In this document: positions 50,698 to 60,375 of the stretch, piece by piece
Position numbering within the stretch: position 1 is the first letter of the stretch
Layout of the letters: every line of letters starts with the position of its first letter
Assembly: GCA_017472605.1 (NCBI GenBank)
Contig: JAFUPV010000002.1
Span: 186,001 to 250,000, forward strand
Reading direction: 5' to 3'
DNA from: Lachnospiraceae bacterium
GTDB taxonomy: Bacteria; Bacillota; Clostridia; Lachnospirales; Lachnospiraceae
Length of the DNA stretch: 64,000 bases
Notes under the pieces: model-generated
Told to the model about the DNA's origin: nothing
The model's database searches: none
What the model saw: only the letters and a program-made list of their open reading frames with translations
Program-made: the position numbers and the translations under genes

Positions 50698-52434
50698 TCA
50701 ATTTTCCTTATTCCACACCTTTCGCAAAGCATGTGCTGCCATTTTAGGCTGCCTGTCCCGCGTAAAGATACCTTTGCGGTTTAATAATGGCCGTGCGGTA
50801 GTCTGGGTCGTTTGAAAATCTGCAAATGCCCAGACATGAGTTCCGATTATATAAGGTTTCGAGCAAAAAAGCTGATATTGCTCTACTATCATTTTTTCCT
50901 GGAATTCTTCGCTGTACATCAAAGGCGGGTCATGATGAATACCATCTATGGCATCTGCACCGAATTCTGTGATAATCATTGGCTTTCCGAATGTATTCCG
51001 GAATCGTTCCAGACAGGCATCCAGGTTTTTTAATGTCCCTTCGATTCTCCCCGATCCAATGTACCATCCATAATATTTATTGATGCATACCACATCGAAA
51101 AATTGAAACGGCGTATTATTTTCCGGCTCTTCGCAGGCTACATAGGTCAATGGTCTGGTTCCATCCATTCTGCGTGCTGTTTTCTGCATTTCCCTGAAAA
51201 AATATTCTGCTTTCACGCGATGCTCTTCATCTGCACCGATTCCCGGCTCATTTGCCAGACTCCACATCACAACAGACGGATGATTCTTATCCCGTGCTAT
51301 CATCTCTTCAATTACCACGTTCGCTTTATCCAGAATATCCTGCCTGTACATACGGTCACATAACCCTACAAATGGTGTCTCGGCAATCACCATGATGCCC
51401 ATTTCATCCGCGTACTGAAGCATTGATTCATCATAAGGATAATGAGATGTGCGAAATGAATTTGCTCCGATCCACTTTAAAAGTGAAAAGTCTTTAATTG
51501 CCACCGCATGGGAAAATCCTTTTCCTATAATATGGAAATCTTCATGCTTTCCAAAGCCACGGAAAAAAACCGGCTTATCATTCAGCAGAAAGGCATCTCC
51601 CTGTACACAAACCGTTCGGATTCCAAAGCGCTCCTGATAACGATCGGTTTTTCCATTACAAGTCAATTCGGCATGGAGCTGATACAGATTTGGCTGCCCA
51701 ATCTCCCACAGCTTTGGGTTCTGAACCACAATACTGTCTTCCACACTCTCCTGCCCCAAAAGCCTGTACTGTTTTTCCTGTCCGTCAATTTCAACGCTTA
51801 AAGTACCGTTTACCGCAGCAGAGAATTCAATCCGGTAATGAACCGTACCATCCGTTGTCGGTGTGGTAATAATAATATCCCTGATATATTCCTTTTCTGT
51901 CGTATACAAATAAACACTGCGCTGAATTCCGCCGTAAGGATAAAAATCATAATTGACTGCCGGATACGATTTATAGAACCCGTCTCTGGCTTCCTTTTCC
52001 TCTATCTGTGCAGGCGGAAGCCCCCATGGATCCAGCGTGCTGTCTGCCAATACAACAATCGTATTTTCTTCTCCATATTTCACAAATGCACTGACATCGG
52101 CCTCTATTGGAAGTGCACTGCCTTCATGCTCCAACACAGGCTGCCCGTTTATCCAGGCAGCGGCCTTTCCGGTAACTGCACCCAGACGTAAAAACACGCG
52201 CTGATTTTCCCAGTGTTTCGGAATGCTTGTATGTGTTTCATACCATCCTTTTCCATGAAAATCAAACAGTTCCGTATATTGTTCATTCCAGCTTCCCGGC
52301 ACAGCCATTGGAATCGACTCCGTCAGACCATTTATGAACGCCGTGGATATTTCATTGTTTTTATCTGCAAAAAAACGCCAGCAGCCATCCAGGCACATCA
52401 GTTCTCTGGATGCATTTCTCTGTGGATATAACAT
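50698..52434 (-). CDS. uidA: Glycoside hydrolase family 2 beta-glucuronidase
   Basis: A 578-residue GH2 enzyme with sugar-binding (1-~165), immunoglobulin-like (~166-265) and barrel domains. RGFGKHEDFHIIGKGF, NSFRTSHYPYDESM and SLANEPGIG (acid/base Glu) closely follow the beta-glucuronidase pattern. IITEFGAD carries the nucleophile, and NRKGIFTRDRQPK holds the N-x-K motif that recognises the uronic carboxylate. The active-site loop 1 between ETPFVGL and ARDKNHPS is short, so it should favour glycan-derived rather than bulky drug glucuronides. No signal peptide. It lies inside the glycan operon, between an SGNH esterase and GH28. Confidence 0.9.
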   Translation of the reverse strand: MLYPQRNASRELMCLDGCWRFFADKNNEISTAFINGLTESIPMAVPGSWNEQYTELFDFHGKGWYETHTSIPKHWENQRVFLRLGAVTGKAAAWINGQPVLEHEGSALPIEADVSAFVKYGEENTIVVLADSTLDPWGLPPAQIEEKEARDGFYKSYPAVNYDFYPYGGIQRSVYLYTTEKEYIRDIIITTPTTDGTVHYRIEFSAAVNGTLSVEIDGQEKQYRLLGQESVEDSIVVQNPKLWEIGQPNLYQLHAELTCNGKTDRYQERFGIRTVCVQGDAFLLNDKPVFFRGFGKHEDFHIIGKGFSHAVAIKDFSLLKWIGANSFRTSHYPYDESMLQYADEMGIMVIAETPFVGLCDRMYRQDILDKANVVIEEMIARDKNHPSVVMWSLANEPGIGADEEHRVKAEYFFREMQKTARRMDGTRPLTYVACEEPENNTPFQFFDVVCINKYYGWYIGSGRIEGTLKNLDACLERFRNTFGKPMIITEFGADAIDGIHHDPPLMYSEEFQEKMIVEQYQLFCSKPYIIGTHVWAFADFQTTQTTARPLLNRKGIFTRDRQPKMAAHALRKVWNKEN

Positions 52435-52439
52435 ATACT

Positions 52440-53465
52440 TTATTCTCCAGTCCTGCCTAAAATTTCTTTTAATTTTTCCGCCAACGATAAGGCGATTGCA
52501 GCATGCCCTGCATTCGAAGGATGCAGTAAATCGCAGGTGAGTCCGTAAACTCCGCCGCTCAAAGCTCTGCCGTCAATAAAGAAAAAGTTTTTATCCGTAA
52601 AGCGTTCTGTCAGTCTCAGAAAGCTTTTATCATATTCTCTGGTTCGAATATTTGCCAGATCGTCCTCCGGAAGTCCCCGGTAACCATTGTCAAATGGTGA
52701 AATCAGTACCACCGGTCTGCCGTCGGAAGCCTCCAGAACCCTTTGAAGCAGATATTCTGCCCGCGCCGTGAACTCCTGACCGGTAAATATGCCCAACATA
52801 TTGACACCCAGTTCCAATGTCATGATATCCCAGTCTCTGCGTGCTGCAAGATAATCTGCCACTTCTTTTTCACAGAGGCAGGAACCTGCCAAACCCAGAT
52901 TGGACACATCCAAGCCGGTCATTTGCGCAGTACGGAACACATAGCTGGAGGTCACATCGGTTGCATTGGCCCCCATCGTAATCGATGATCCGTAAGCCAG
53001 CCACCGTTTTCCCGGCAGCAGTTCCTGGTCCGGTGCCTCTATTGCTGCGCCAAACGTATTGACGCCGTGAAAAATCACAATTGAGCCATCCATAACAATG
53101 CGCCACACGGAAAAATGAAAATTTCCCTGCGCCAGCAGATCCGGTCTGACCTTATCCAGACGTCCGCGTCCCTGTATCGAAAGATTTGTCTTTACGCCCG
53201 CCTTCAGTTCATGCACAGAATGCAGAAAATCTCCGCAAAAAACAAATACCTTACAGTCCTTGTCCATTGCTTCCAGCATAACAAAATATTCTCTTGCATT
53301 TGTTACAAACCGTATTTCCGATGCTGTCACCTTTACTGCGCGGATATTTCCTTTTTCCAGGTGATTCCGCACATTTTGGGGATATCTGGCCATTACCAGT
53401 CCATCCCTGTCTTTCCACTTCTCCAACGCCGCAACGTTATGAAACAGTAAATGATTGTATCTCAT
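52440..53465 (-). CDS. SGNH/GDSL-type esterase (two-domain, carbohydrate-esterase-like)
   Basis: A ~341-residue protein with a beta-rich N-terminal domain (~1-135) and an SGNH hydrolase domain: WLAYGSSITMGANA carries the Ser, LELGVNMLG the Asn, and DLLHPSNAGH the Asp-His pair. The layout is like deacetylating carbohydrate esterases that remove acetyl groups from pectin or hemicellulose fragments. No signal peptide. The ATG at 53465 is used; a longer frame starts at 53528. The nearest AAGGAGG lies ~20 bases upstream, so the start is uncertain. It overlaps the esterase gene's end by 29 bases and is followed by the GH2 gene six bases on. Confidence 0.82.
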   Translation of the reverse strand: MRYNHLLFHNVAALEKWKDRDGLVMARYPQNVRNHLEKGNIRAVKVTASEIRFVTNAREYFVMLEAMDKDCKVFVFCGDFLHSVHELKAGVKTNLSIQGRGRLDKVRPDLLAQGNFHFSVWRIVMDGSIVIFHGVNTFGAAIEAPDQELLPGKRWLAYGSSITMGANATDVTSSYVFRTAQMTGLDVSNLGLAGSCLCEKEVADYLAARRDWDIMTLELGVNMLGIFTGQEFTARAEYLLQRVLEASDGRPVVLISPFDNGYRGLPEDDLANIRTREYDKSFLRLTERFTDKNFFFIDGRALSGGVYGLTCDLLHPSNAGHAAIALSLAEKLKEILGRTGE

Positions 53466-54273
53466 ATTTTTGCCGTACGGCTCCCCTCCTTTTGCCGATG
53501 TTCCAGTGGCTTTCCATATATTCGTCAACCTGTTTCATAATAGTAAGTACATATTCATCCGATTCTTTATACCCGAAGAGTATAAAAGCATGCCTTGCTC
53601 CCGGAATCTCAAGAAACCCGGAATCATGTCCCAGACCTTTTAATTTTTCATGAAACGAAATGGTATCCCCGATAGGTACAATGGTATCCGACGTTCCATG
53701 CAGAAAAAGAAATTTTGCGCATTCCTTCGGACTCATTTCTATTGGAGAAACGGAAGAAACAGGACAAAATGTTTTCCGGGTATAGCTCCATCTGGGTGCA
53801 CTGCAGTCCAACACAGGATTGAAGGCCACAACCCCATAAGGCCGTATGAAAGGATCTTCTGAAATTCCCATCATAACCGCCAGATGACCTCCTGCAGAAT
53901 CTCCCATAACAATTAACTTTTGTCTGCATACCATGGGAAGCTTTTTGTAAATAAATCGGATCGCGTCTTTACAGTCCTGGATCAAATCCTCTAAGGTTGT
54001 GTCCTCCATAAAATCAATCGACCGATAAGAGATTTCTATCGCAATGAAACCTTTTTCTGCATAGTACTGCGCAGTTGCGCGCATCCAGTCCCCGTTCCAT
54101 GCCTCCCCCTCTTTCACCCTGGAATACCATGAGCCTCCATGAATGACCAGCACGGTCACGGTATCTTCTGTAAGAGGTTCATCCGGCAAATAGATACACA
54201 TCGGAAGCTCCAGCCCGCAAACCTTTTTATAACTGATACACTGTGAAGGCATTCTTTTTTGAAATTCCAGCAA
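53437..54273 (-). CDS. Alpha/beta-hydrolase esterase (BD-FAE/acetylesterase-like)
   Basis: A ~278-residue alpha/beta-hydrolase: oxyanion block VLVIHGGSW, nucleophile VMGDSAGGHLA, and an Asp and His in LFLHGTSDTIVP and GARHAFILF. The HGG and GDSAGG pattern is that of acetylxylan or feruloyl esterases acting on sugar esters. The TTG at 54273 is chosen because GGAGG lies eight bases upstream, and the previous gene's TGA lies just before. It is the partner of the SGNH gene, so two ester types may be removed from the same glycan. Cytoplasmic, no signal peptide. Confidence 0.82.
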   Translation of the reverse strand: MLEFQKRMPSQCISYKKVCGLELPMCIYLPDEPLTEDTVTVLVIHGGSWYSRVKEGEAWNGDWMRATAQYYAEKGFIAIEISYRSIDFMEDTTLEDLIQDCKDAIRFIYKKLPMVCRQKLIVMGDSAGGHLAVMMGISEDPFIRPYGVVAFNPVLDCSAPRWSYTRKTFCPVSSVSPIEMSPKECAKFLFLHGTSDTIVPIGDTISFHEKLKGLGHDSGFLEIPGARHAFILFGYKESDEYVLTIMKQVDEYMESHWNIGKRRGAVRQKYEIQSFTVS

Positions 54274-54287
54274 TCCTGCCACCTCCG

Positions 54288-56612
54288 TCAAACCTGTATT
54301 TTGCCGCAATATACTGTATTTGCAGCCACTTCCACCTGAATTTCTGCAGCAGTCAGCCCAATCAGGTGCACACAATATCTCCTTTTGCTGCCTGTGTTAT
54401 TTTCCAACAGCAATTCTGCACCATCTGATGTAAGGGTACAGGAAAACAGCTCCGTTACCGTATCGCTTTCGCTGCATTGTATTTTGGCTCCGCGTCTGTC
54501 CGGATAAAAATCAATATGTAAAATTTCCGGAATTTCTTCCGTCTGAAACTGTCTGCCATATTCACGAACCAACGCTGAGCCAAGTTTTACAAACATTGGA
54601 AGTCCTTTTAATTCTTTTAACGGTGCTTCGACCATAATGGTCTTTCTTCCCTGATGGCATACACCGGTATGGAAATCCATCCATTCTCCCTCAGGCAAAT
54701 AAACTTCCCTGACTTCGGCTCCCTGCTCGATTACCGGCGCAACCAGAAGTGCTTCTCCCAAATAAAATTCATCTCCGATGGGATAGACCTTTTTATCGTC
54801 CATATGGTAGAAAATCAAAGGTCGAATCAAAGGAGCTCCTGTTCTGTGTGCTTCGATTGCGCAGGAATACAGGTAAGGGATCAGGCTGTATCGAAACTCC
54901 AGACATTGACGATATAATTTCTGTGTACTCTCCGGACAGTTCCATGGCAGTTTTGCAACTCCATGCCCATTATGGATGCGGGCAACCGGCATGAATATCA
55001 GAGACTGACAGATGCGGCGGCATACACATTCTTCATTCATTTCGGCACGCAGCATTTCCTCTGCGGAAGCTTCCCTGTCCGGACTGCGGAAGCCGCCCAG
55101 ATCCACACCGCTCAGTGCAAACCCGGCCATTCCCGCATTGATCACATACCAGATATCCTCTTTATAACGTTTCATCTCAAAGGAGGTATCACCTGCCCAT
55201 GGCAACGCATATCTCTGGCTTCCGATTCCGCCGCCTCTGGACAATGCCATATGATTGTCAATGCCATGGTTCTTCATAAATTGATATAAAAATCGATTCC
55301 AAACGGCACCGAATAAATTTCTGGACGGAATACCTGTTGTTAACTCTCCGCTGACACGGTCCGAATGATCCGTCCACCATACTTCCACACCATCTTCTGC
55401 TCTCGGCTCCAGACACTCAGCGTAAAACTGCTCTCCTTTTTCATCTAAAAGCAATGGTACTGTCTCGTCCATATACTGCCGCAGCAAATGTCTGTTTTTG
55501 TTTATGGTATCACCGGAAAAAGAACGGGAATTGATATGCAGGCAGGTCTTAATACCCATATTCTTTAGTTCCTTTACCATCTTCTTTCCATCACCAAAGG
55601 TTTCATGCCAGGAAAAATCGCCATCCCTGTACACCCCATGTGACAGATACATTTGAGAGAAACTTTTGCCGCCGCGCCATGAACCGTCCAGTACGAACAC
55701 GTCACAAGGGTATCCCTGCTCTCGCATACGTTTTCCGTAATCAATCATATCATCTGCCTGATTAAAATTGATACTGCTGCACCAGAAGCCCAGTTCCCAT
55801 CGTTTTGGCATCTGAATACGTCCCACTATTTCCGTATAATGCCTTACTATCTCTGCAACGGAATCTGCTTTTATCACGAAAACATCATAATCACCGCCCG
55901 AAGCATGCACAAACCACTTATCAGAAAAGGTTTTTCCCATATCAAAATAGACATGAGGCCATGGATTATTAAAGAAAAATCCGTAACCCTTTGTACTGAT
56001 AAAGAAGGGATTCGGAAACCCGCCATAATCTCCTGCATGCAGCCCTGCTTTCTCTGAGAAAATGTCTGCAGTGGTTTCGGTTCTGTTGGGATGGATGATT
56101 CTTGCTCCAAACCCAAAGAATTGTTCCTCCTGTTGTTTTTCAAAGAAAGTCAGGCTGCGTATTCCTGAATATTCTGCAGGCTCTTCGGAAAATCTGGATC
56201 CGCCCTCTGTTGTTTTCAGAAAAACAGTTCCCCGGGAATCAGACAACAGCCATTCATTGTCACCCGGCCGATAGTCCATCTGCATTACAGCAGTCTTTAA
56301 CACAAGGTGCGCCGCATTTCCCTCAGTTTCTGCGGACATTCCGGCCTCCGGAAGCCGAATCAGCCCCAATCGCTGTGTGACCGTGCCGGCAAGTGGAGTT
56401 TTCCCCATTCTTATACGAATCACATGATCATTGATTGCCTCAAACCGATACATCCAGGTATCATTATGTACCTCTATCCTTCCCTGCTCATCGGTAATCT
56501 TCGCATCCGCATGCAGCACCGGCTTATAATCTTCTGTTTGAAGAGTATGTATTTCGTAATCTTCATCCAGCAATGCGTCTGATGGATGTATTATCATTTC
56601 TATTTTGCTCAT
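54288..56612 (-). CDS. Glycoside hydrolase family 31 alpha-glycosidase
   Basis: A 774-residue GH31 enzyme: N-terminal beta domain (~30-260), barrel with YGKRMREQGYPCDVFVLDGSW and KELKNMGIKTCLHIN, a likely nucleophile Asp in VWWTDHSD, and the acid/base region in ALPWAGDTSF, then AGFALSGVDLGGF and C-terminal beta domains. Family members cut alpha-glucosides, alpha-xylosides or alpha-galactosides; the nucleophile block differs from the usual DMNE, so the substrate is open. No signal peptide. The gene overlaps the end of the previous GH28 gene by an ATGA, and the esterase follows. Confidence 0.87.
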   Translation of the reverse strand: MSKIEMIIHPSDALLDEDYEIHTLQTEDYKPVLHADAKITDEQGRIEVHNDTWMYRFEAINDHVIRIRMGKTPLAGTVTQRLGLIRLPEAGMSAETEGNAAHLVLKTAVMQMDYRPGDNEWLLSDSRGTVFLKTTEGGSRFSEEPAEYSGIRSLTFFEKQQEEQFFGFGARIIHPNRTETTADIFSEKAGLHAGDYGGFPNPFFISTKGYGFFFNNPWPHVYFDMGKTFSDKWFVHASGGDYDVFVIKADSVAEIVRHYTEIVGRIQMPKRWELGFWCSSINFNQADDMIDYGKRMREQGYPCDVFVLDGSWRGGKSFSQMYLSHGVYRDGDFSWHETFGDGKKMVKELKNMGIKTCLHINSRSFSGDTINKNRHLLRQYMDETVPLLLDEKGEQFYAECLEPRAEDGVEVWWTDHSDRVSGELTTGIPSRNLFGAVWNRFLYQFMKNHGIDNHMALSRGGGIGSQRYALPWAGDTSFEMKRYKEDIWYVINAGMAGFALSGVDLGGFRSPDREASAEEMLRAEMNEECVCRRICQSLIFMPVARIHNGHGVAKLPWNCPESTQKLYRQCLEFRYSLIPYLYSCAIEAHRTGAPLIRPLIFYHMDDKKVYPIGDEFYLGEALLVAPVIEQGAEVREVYLPEGEWMDFHTGVCHQGRKTIMVEAPLKELKGLPMFVKLGSALVREYGRQFQTEEIPEILHIDFYPDRRGAKIQCSESDTVTELFSCTLTSDGAELLLENNTGSKRRYCVHLIGLTAAEIQVEVAANTVYCGKIQV

Positions 56613-57904
56613 ACGTATCGCTCCCCATAAACCTGCCTGCCATCCATTCGAACATTTTCCCCCTGTTCAATGATAATGGCTTCTCCATTTTGATTTTGTA
56701 CTGTCACATTGTCAAACGAACAATCTCTAATATTCTTTGCATAAATTCCCTCCATACAGGTATTCACTGGAGGCTCTGTAAAAACAGGCTGCCAACACAG
56801 CTGTTCTTCATTATGCATGGAAATATCCATGTTGCTCACCCGCAATCCGGATACAGGCTGCTCCGGAAGTCCGAGTATATACATAGCTGAAAGCTTCACA
56901 TTTCGTGCAGTAACATTCGAGATACGAATATTCCTGATTTGCGGTGTATCCGCATCTACAGGCTGTTTCTCTCTGCTGAACAGATACTCCTTGTCTTCTG
57001 TCTTTCCGCAGCAATAATAAGCATTCACACAGAATGGTACCAAAACATTGTCCATAATGACATTGTTGACAAGTATATCCTCCACAATACCGGCACGTTT
57101 GCGACGAGTCTTAATTCGAATTCCTCTGTCCGTATTCTTAAATACACAATTTGAAATGGTTACATTGCGCACTCCGCCTGACATTTCGCTGCCGATTACC
57201 ACACCGCCATGACCGTGAAGCATGGTACAATTTGTAATCGTAATTGCTTCGCATGCTCTGCTCTTTGCCAGTGGTGTATACTCTGTGCCGGATTTCAGCG
57301 TCAGGCAATCATCACCGACATCAATACAGCAATCGGAAATCCGTACATTACTGCATCCATTGGGGTTAATCCCATCCGTATTTGGAGAATCGTAAGGATT
57401 CTTAATGCTGATTCCATGAATAACCACATCCGTACAGCAAAGAGGATGTATTGTCCAGTTCGGAGAATTTACAATCGTGATATTCTCTATTTTCACCTGG
57501 TTACACAGTACCGGTGCAATGCAATTGGGACGGGGCTGTTTGGGATCATCCCACCAGAACCAGCCTCTTCCATCAATTTTTCCGCCGCCGCACACGGTTA
57601 TATTTTCTGCCTGTTCGGCATGAATCAAGCCGCAGCGATGTACCGTTCCCAGGTCATCCCGGTCCAAAACCGGAAAATCTTCTTTCCAGTCGCTTCCTAA
57701 AAGCACGGCTCCGGATGCCAAATACAACGTAGTATTGCTGTACAGGCGAATGGAACCCGTCACATACTGGCCGGGGGGAACAAATACAATTCCACCCTTT
57801 TCTCCTGCCTTTTTTAAAAGTACATTCAATCTCCCGGTATTATTGGTTTTCCCATCACCCAGGATTCCATAATTTGTAACATCAAAATAATTTTCCATAG
57901 CCAT
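56609..57904 (-). CDS. Glycoside hydrolase family 28 enzyme (canonical catalytic set)
   Basis: A 431-residue GH28 enzyme with the full classical blocks: SPNTDGINPNGCSN, DVGDDCLTLKSG, LHGHGGVVIGSEMSGGV and RGIRIKTR. These supply the catalytic Asp residues, the His and the substrate Arg/Lys, so hydrolysis of galacturonosyl bonds (exo-action on pectic oligosaccharides) is likely. No signal peptide. The start ATG at 57904 (MAMENYFDVTNYGILG) fits the family. It overlaps GH31 by an ATGA and follows the YesL gene by 26 bases. It is one of three GH28 genes in the window. Confidence 0.9.
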   Translation of the reverse strand: MAMENYFDVTNYGILGDGKTNNTGRLNVLLKKAGEKGGIVFVPPGQYVTGSIRLYSNTTLYLASGAVLLGSDWKEDFPVLDRDDLGTVHRCGLIHAEQAENITVCGGGKIDGRGWFWWDDPKQPRPNCIAPVLCNQVKIENITIVNSPNWTIHPLCCTDVVIHGISIKNPYDSPNTDGINPNGCSNVRISDCCIDVGDDCLTLKSGTEYTPLAKSRACEAITITNCTMLHGHGGVVIGSEMSGGVRNVTISNCVFKNTDRGIRIKTRRKRAGIVEDILVNNVIMDNVLVPFCVNAYYCCGKTEDKEYLFSREKQPVDADTPQIRNIRISNVTARNVKLSAMYILGLPEQPVSGLRVSNMDISMHNEEQLCWQPVFTEPPVNTCMEGIYAKNIRDCSFDNVTVQNQNGEAIIIEQGENVRMDGRQVYGERYV

Positions 57905-57930
57905 TTCTCCAAGTACATTTCCCGATCCTG

Positions 57931-58596
57931 TTATCTCTCCGCATACCAGGCATCAGCAATACCGTTTTCACCGTTTAAGTCCTTCTCGCCGTAGTATTTC
58001 TGATACACAGGTTCCAATAAGAATGACACAACAAAACAACACAGGGCCGGCAGGATTATCACAAAACCAGTTTCTGCCTTAATTATTAAGGCTGTCAAAA
58101 TCACCACAATACCAACCGCCAGGGTGCGGACAACATTTCCCATGCACAGAAATACCGCTGTTTCAAGCAGCTTAAACACAGGCATATCAAACCGGGATAA
58201 CAAAGGAAAGATATGACAGATCACACCCAGTAAAATAAAATCCTTTATGAAAAACAATGCAGCAAAAATATAATCCAATACATTGCTGAATTGTAAAAAG
58301 GATACCCCAATCACAAAATCCGCAGATAAAGCCATGCCGCTTACTGCCGCCAGAATCACAGTAAGTGCAGCTCCGTACTTCATATTAAGCTTCCAGGCCT
58401 TCCAGAACTCTCTAAGCGGATAACTTCTTTCTTTTCTGACTGCTTTCACAGTCGCATAATATAAAGCACTTGTTGATGCACCTGCTGTTATAAGCGGCAG
58501 GCTGCATACCAACCATGCAAGGCTGAGCTCGATAAGATATAGTATTTTTCTGATCACGCTCCAGAACGCGTTGTCCGGATCAAAAATCGTTCCCAT
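57931..58596 (-). CDS. yesL: YesL/DUF624-family membrane protein
   Basis: A 221-residue membrane protein with five helices and the DUF624 start (FWSVIRKILYLIELSLAWLV, SLPLITAGASTSALYYATVK). In Bacillus subtilis yesL lies with yesMN and rhamnogalacturonan genes; its task is not settled, though an auxiliary role for the sugar importer has been proposed. The same setting is seen here: binding protein and permeases upstream, GH28 downstream. A hairpin lies in the gap before it. The ATG at 58596 is clear. Confidence 0.88.
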   Translation of the reverse strand: MGTIFDPDNAFWSVIRKILYLIELSLAWLVCSLPLITAGASTSALYYATVKAVRKERSYPLREFWKAWKLNMKYGAALTVILAAVSGMALSADFVIGVSFLQFSNVLDYIFAALFFIKDFILLGVICHIFPLLSRFDMPVFKLLETAVFLCMGNVVRTLAVGIVVILTALIIKAETGFVIILPALCCFVVSFLLEPVYQKYYGEKDLNGENGIADAWYAER

Positions 58597-58674
58597 ATGT
58601 CTTTTTCCTTTTCATTCTTATATAACCACACGCTTCGAACGCAGCTGCCAACAGTTCTCCCGCATTTGAGTATA

Positions 58675-58726
58675 GAAATGGCGAGAAACACACAGACTCT
58701 ATTTATCCACGTTATCCCGCCATTTC
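58675..58726 (-). other. Intercistronic stem-loop after the sugar-binding protein gene
   Basis: GAAATGGCG (58675-58683) pairs perfectly with CGCCATTTC (58718-58726) across a 34-base loop, with no T-run. Like the hairpin after the peptide-binding gene, it may protect the upstream message. Confidence 0.5.
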
Positions 58727-58748
58727 ATATTCCTTTACTATTTATAAT

Positions 58749-60317
58749 TTATTTGCCTAAAAAAGCATCTACCTGGCTCTGCAGCTCTGTTACGATTTCA
58801 GAATAACCTGCAACTTCTAATGCATCTACAAAGTCATTATAAGTCTCTTCCCAATCGCTGCCCATTGCACCATATTTTAATGTGTTAGAATACTCTTTCA
58901 CAACCGTAGCAACCTGTGCAAGCTGTGTCTCAATATTAGATGTATCCGCGATAAATCCTACTAATTTAGAAATCTGAGTATCTTCGCTGGTATTCAGTTC
59001 TTCACCTAACTCCTTGATTTCATCAGAACCGCCCTGATTAATCCATGCATATCTGGTGTTGCCAACTAACCACTTCTTGCCCGCAAACGATGCGCTTGAA
59101 CTGCCTTCCTCACTGTCATAATCTAAGGTTATGATATGAGTATCATCCACCTTGGTATAGTGTGTACCTTCGATACCATAGCAAAGCATATTATAGAGAG
59201 CTTCACCTTCTTCCGTATTTAAGAGCTCTAACAAACGCATTGCTTCTTCCGGATGTTCAGACTTTACATAAATACCATTACCGCCTGCACCCCAGACGTT
59301 TGTAACGTGAGCAGCATCACCAAACGGGAACGCGTATACATCAAAACCATACTGAGTCGTATACTTTTCACTCATCATCTGCTCATCGCCAATGCCGTTA
59401 GCCAGATAATAAATAAAAGAAGTTTCATTCATCATGCTTTTCTTTTCATAAGATGAAAAATCTGTGATAGAAACAATATCCGGAAGTACATATCCCTTTT
59501 CGTACCAGTCAGCAGAAATTTCATATGCCTTCTTTGCATCTTCTGATGTATAGATATTACCAACAAGGTCTTCTTCTGTAAAAATAAAGCTGCCTGTCAA
59601 TATATCAAACGGATCCATAAAGCCTCTGTAAGTATCATTGGTCATTGCATAATAATTACCGATTGGCCACAAATACTTATTCGTACCTTCTCCGGCCTGA
59701 ACATTTTCAATCCACTCCTCTAACAATGCGGCGTAATCCTCTACGGTAGAATTTGGATCTCCAATTACCTGTCTGAACTCTTCTGCATCGCCATACTTGT
59801 CTACGTATTCCTTCGGTGCAATAAAGTACATCAGGTTTGCAGCACGCTGATAACTGGGTACAATGTAAATATTGCCATCGACAGAACCAAGATCCCAGAT
59901 CCAGTCCTCAAACTCATTCTTCAAATCCGGATACTCCTCGAGTAAATCATTCAAAGCAATAAATGTTCCGTTATTTACTTCGGAAGCAAAATCCAGCTTG
60001 TAGGTCTGAATAATATCAATCTGCTGACCTGCCCCCTGTGCCAATGCTACACTGTTTGCGTGATCCGAGCTGCCGGAAATATTCAGATGAACCGTAACAT
60101 GTTCCATTCCCTCGTAGGTGTGCAGCAGTTCATTAAATGCCTCTTCTACCAGTTCTGTATCCCTCTGTACACCTACACCACCGTAATACCATTCCAAAGT
60201 AACCGGCTCCTTCGTGTCTTCAGCCGCCAGCGTCTGTGTATCCACCGTCGCTGTGATTCCCATAGCGAATGCCATGGTCGCTGCAAGAGATGCTGCGAAA
60301 AGTTTTTTTCCGTTCAT
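58749..60317 (-). CDS. Extracellular sugar-binding protein of an Lpl/Ytc-type ABC importer
   Basis: A ~522-residue family 1 solute-binding protein. The ATG at 60317 follows GGGAGG. A signal sequence (MNGKKLFAASLAATMAFAMG, cut near TLAAE) is followed by VTLEWYYGGVGVQRDTELVE, the sugar-binding fold and a C-terminal domain like DUF3502 found in LplA/YtcQ relatives. It should bring oligosaccharides to the two permeases upstream. It has no lipobox Cys, unlike most relatives. The operon order permease-permease-binding protein is the Lpl/Ytc order. No ATPase gene is present, so a shared MsmX-type ATPase elsewhere is expected. Confidence 0.88.
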   Translation of the reverse strand: MNGKKLFAASLAATMAFAMGITATVDTQTLAAEDTKEPVTLEWYYGGVGVQRDTELVEEAFNELLHTYEGMEHVTVHLNISGSSDHANSVALAQGAGQQIDIIQTYKLDFASEVNNGTFIALNDLLEEYPDLKNEFEDWIWDLGSVDGNIYIVPSYQRAANLMYFIAPKEYVDKYGDAEEFRQVIGDPNSTVEDYAALLEEWIENVQAGEGTNKYLWPIGNYYAMTNDTYRGFMDPFDILTGSFIFTEEDLVGNIYTSEDAKKAYEISADWYEKGYVLPDIVSITDFSSYEKKSMMNETSFIYYLANGIGDEQMMSEKYTTQYGFDVYAFPFGDAAHVTNVWGAGGNGIYVKSEHPEEAMRLLELLNTEEGEALYNMLCYGIEGTHYTKVDDTHIITLDYDSEEGSSSASFAGKKWLVGNTRYAWINQGGSDEIKELGEELNTSEDTQISKLVGFIADTSNIETQLAQVATVVKEYSNTLKYGAMGSDWEETYNDFVDALEVAGYSEIVTELQSQVDAFLGK

Positions 60318-60375
60318 GTTTTTTCCTCCCTTGAAAAAATTTTTATGTATCTTAACTTTCATTGATACCCTTTCC

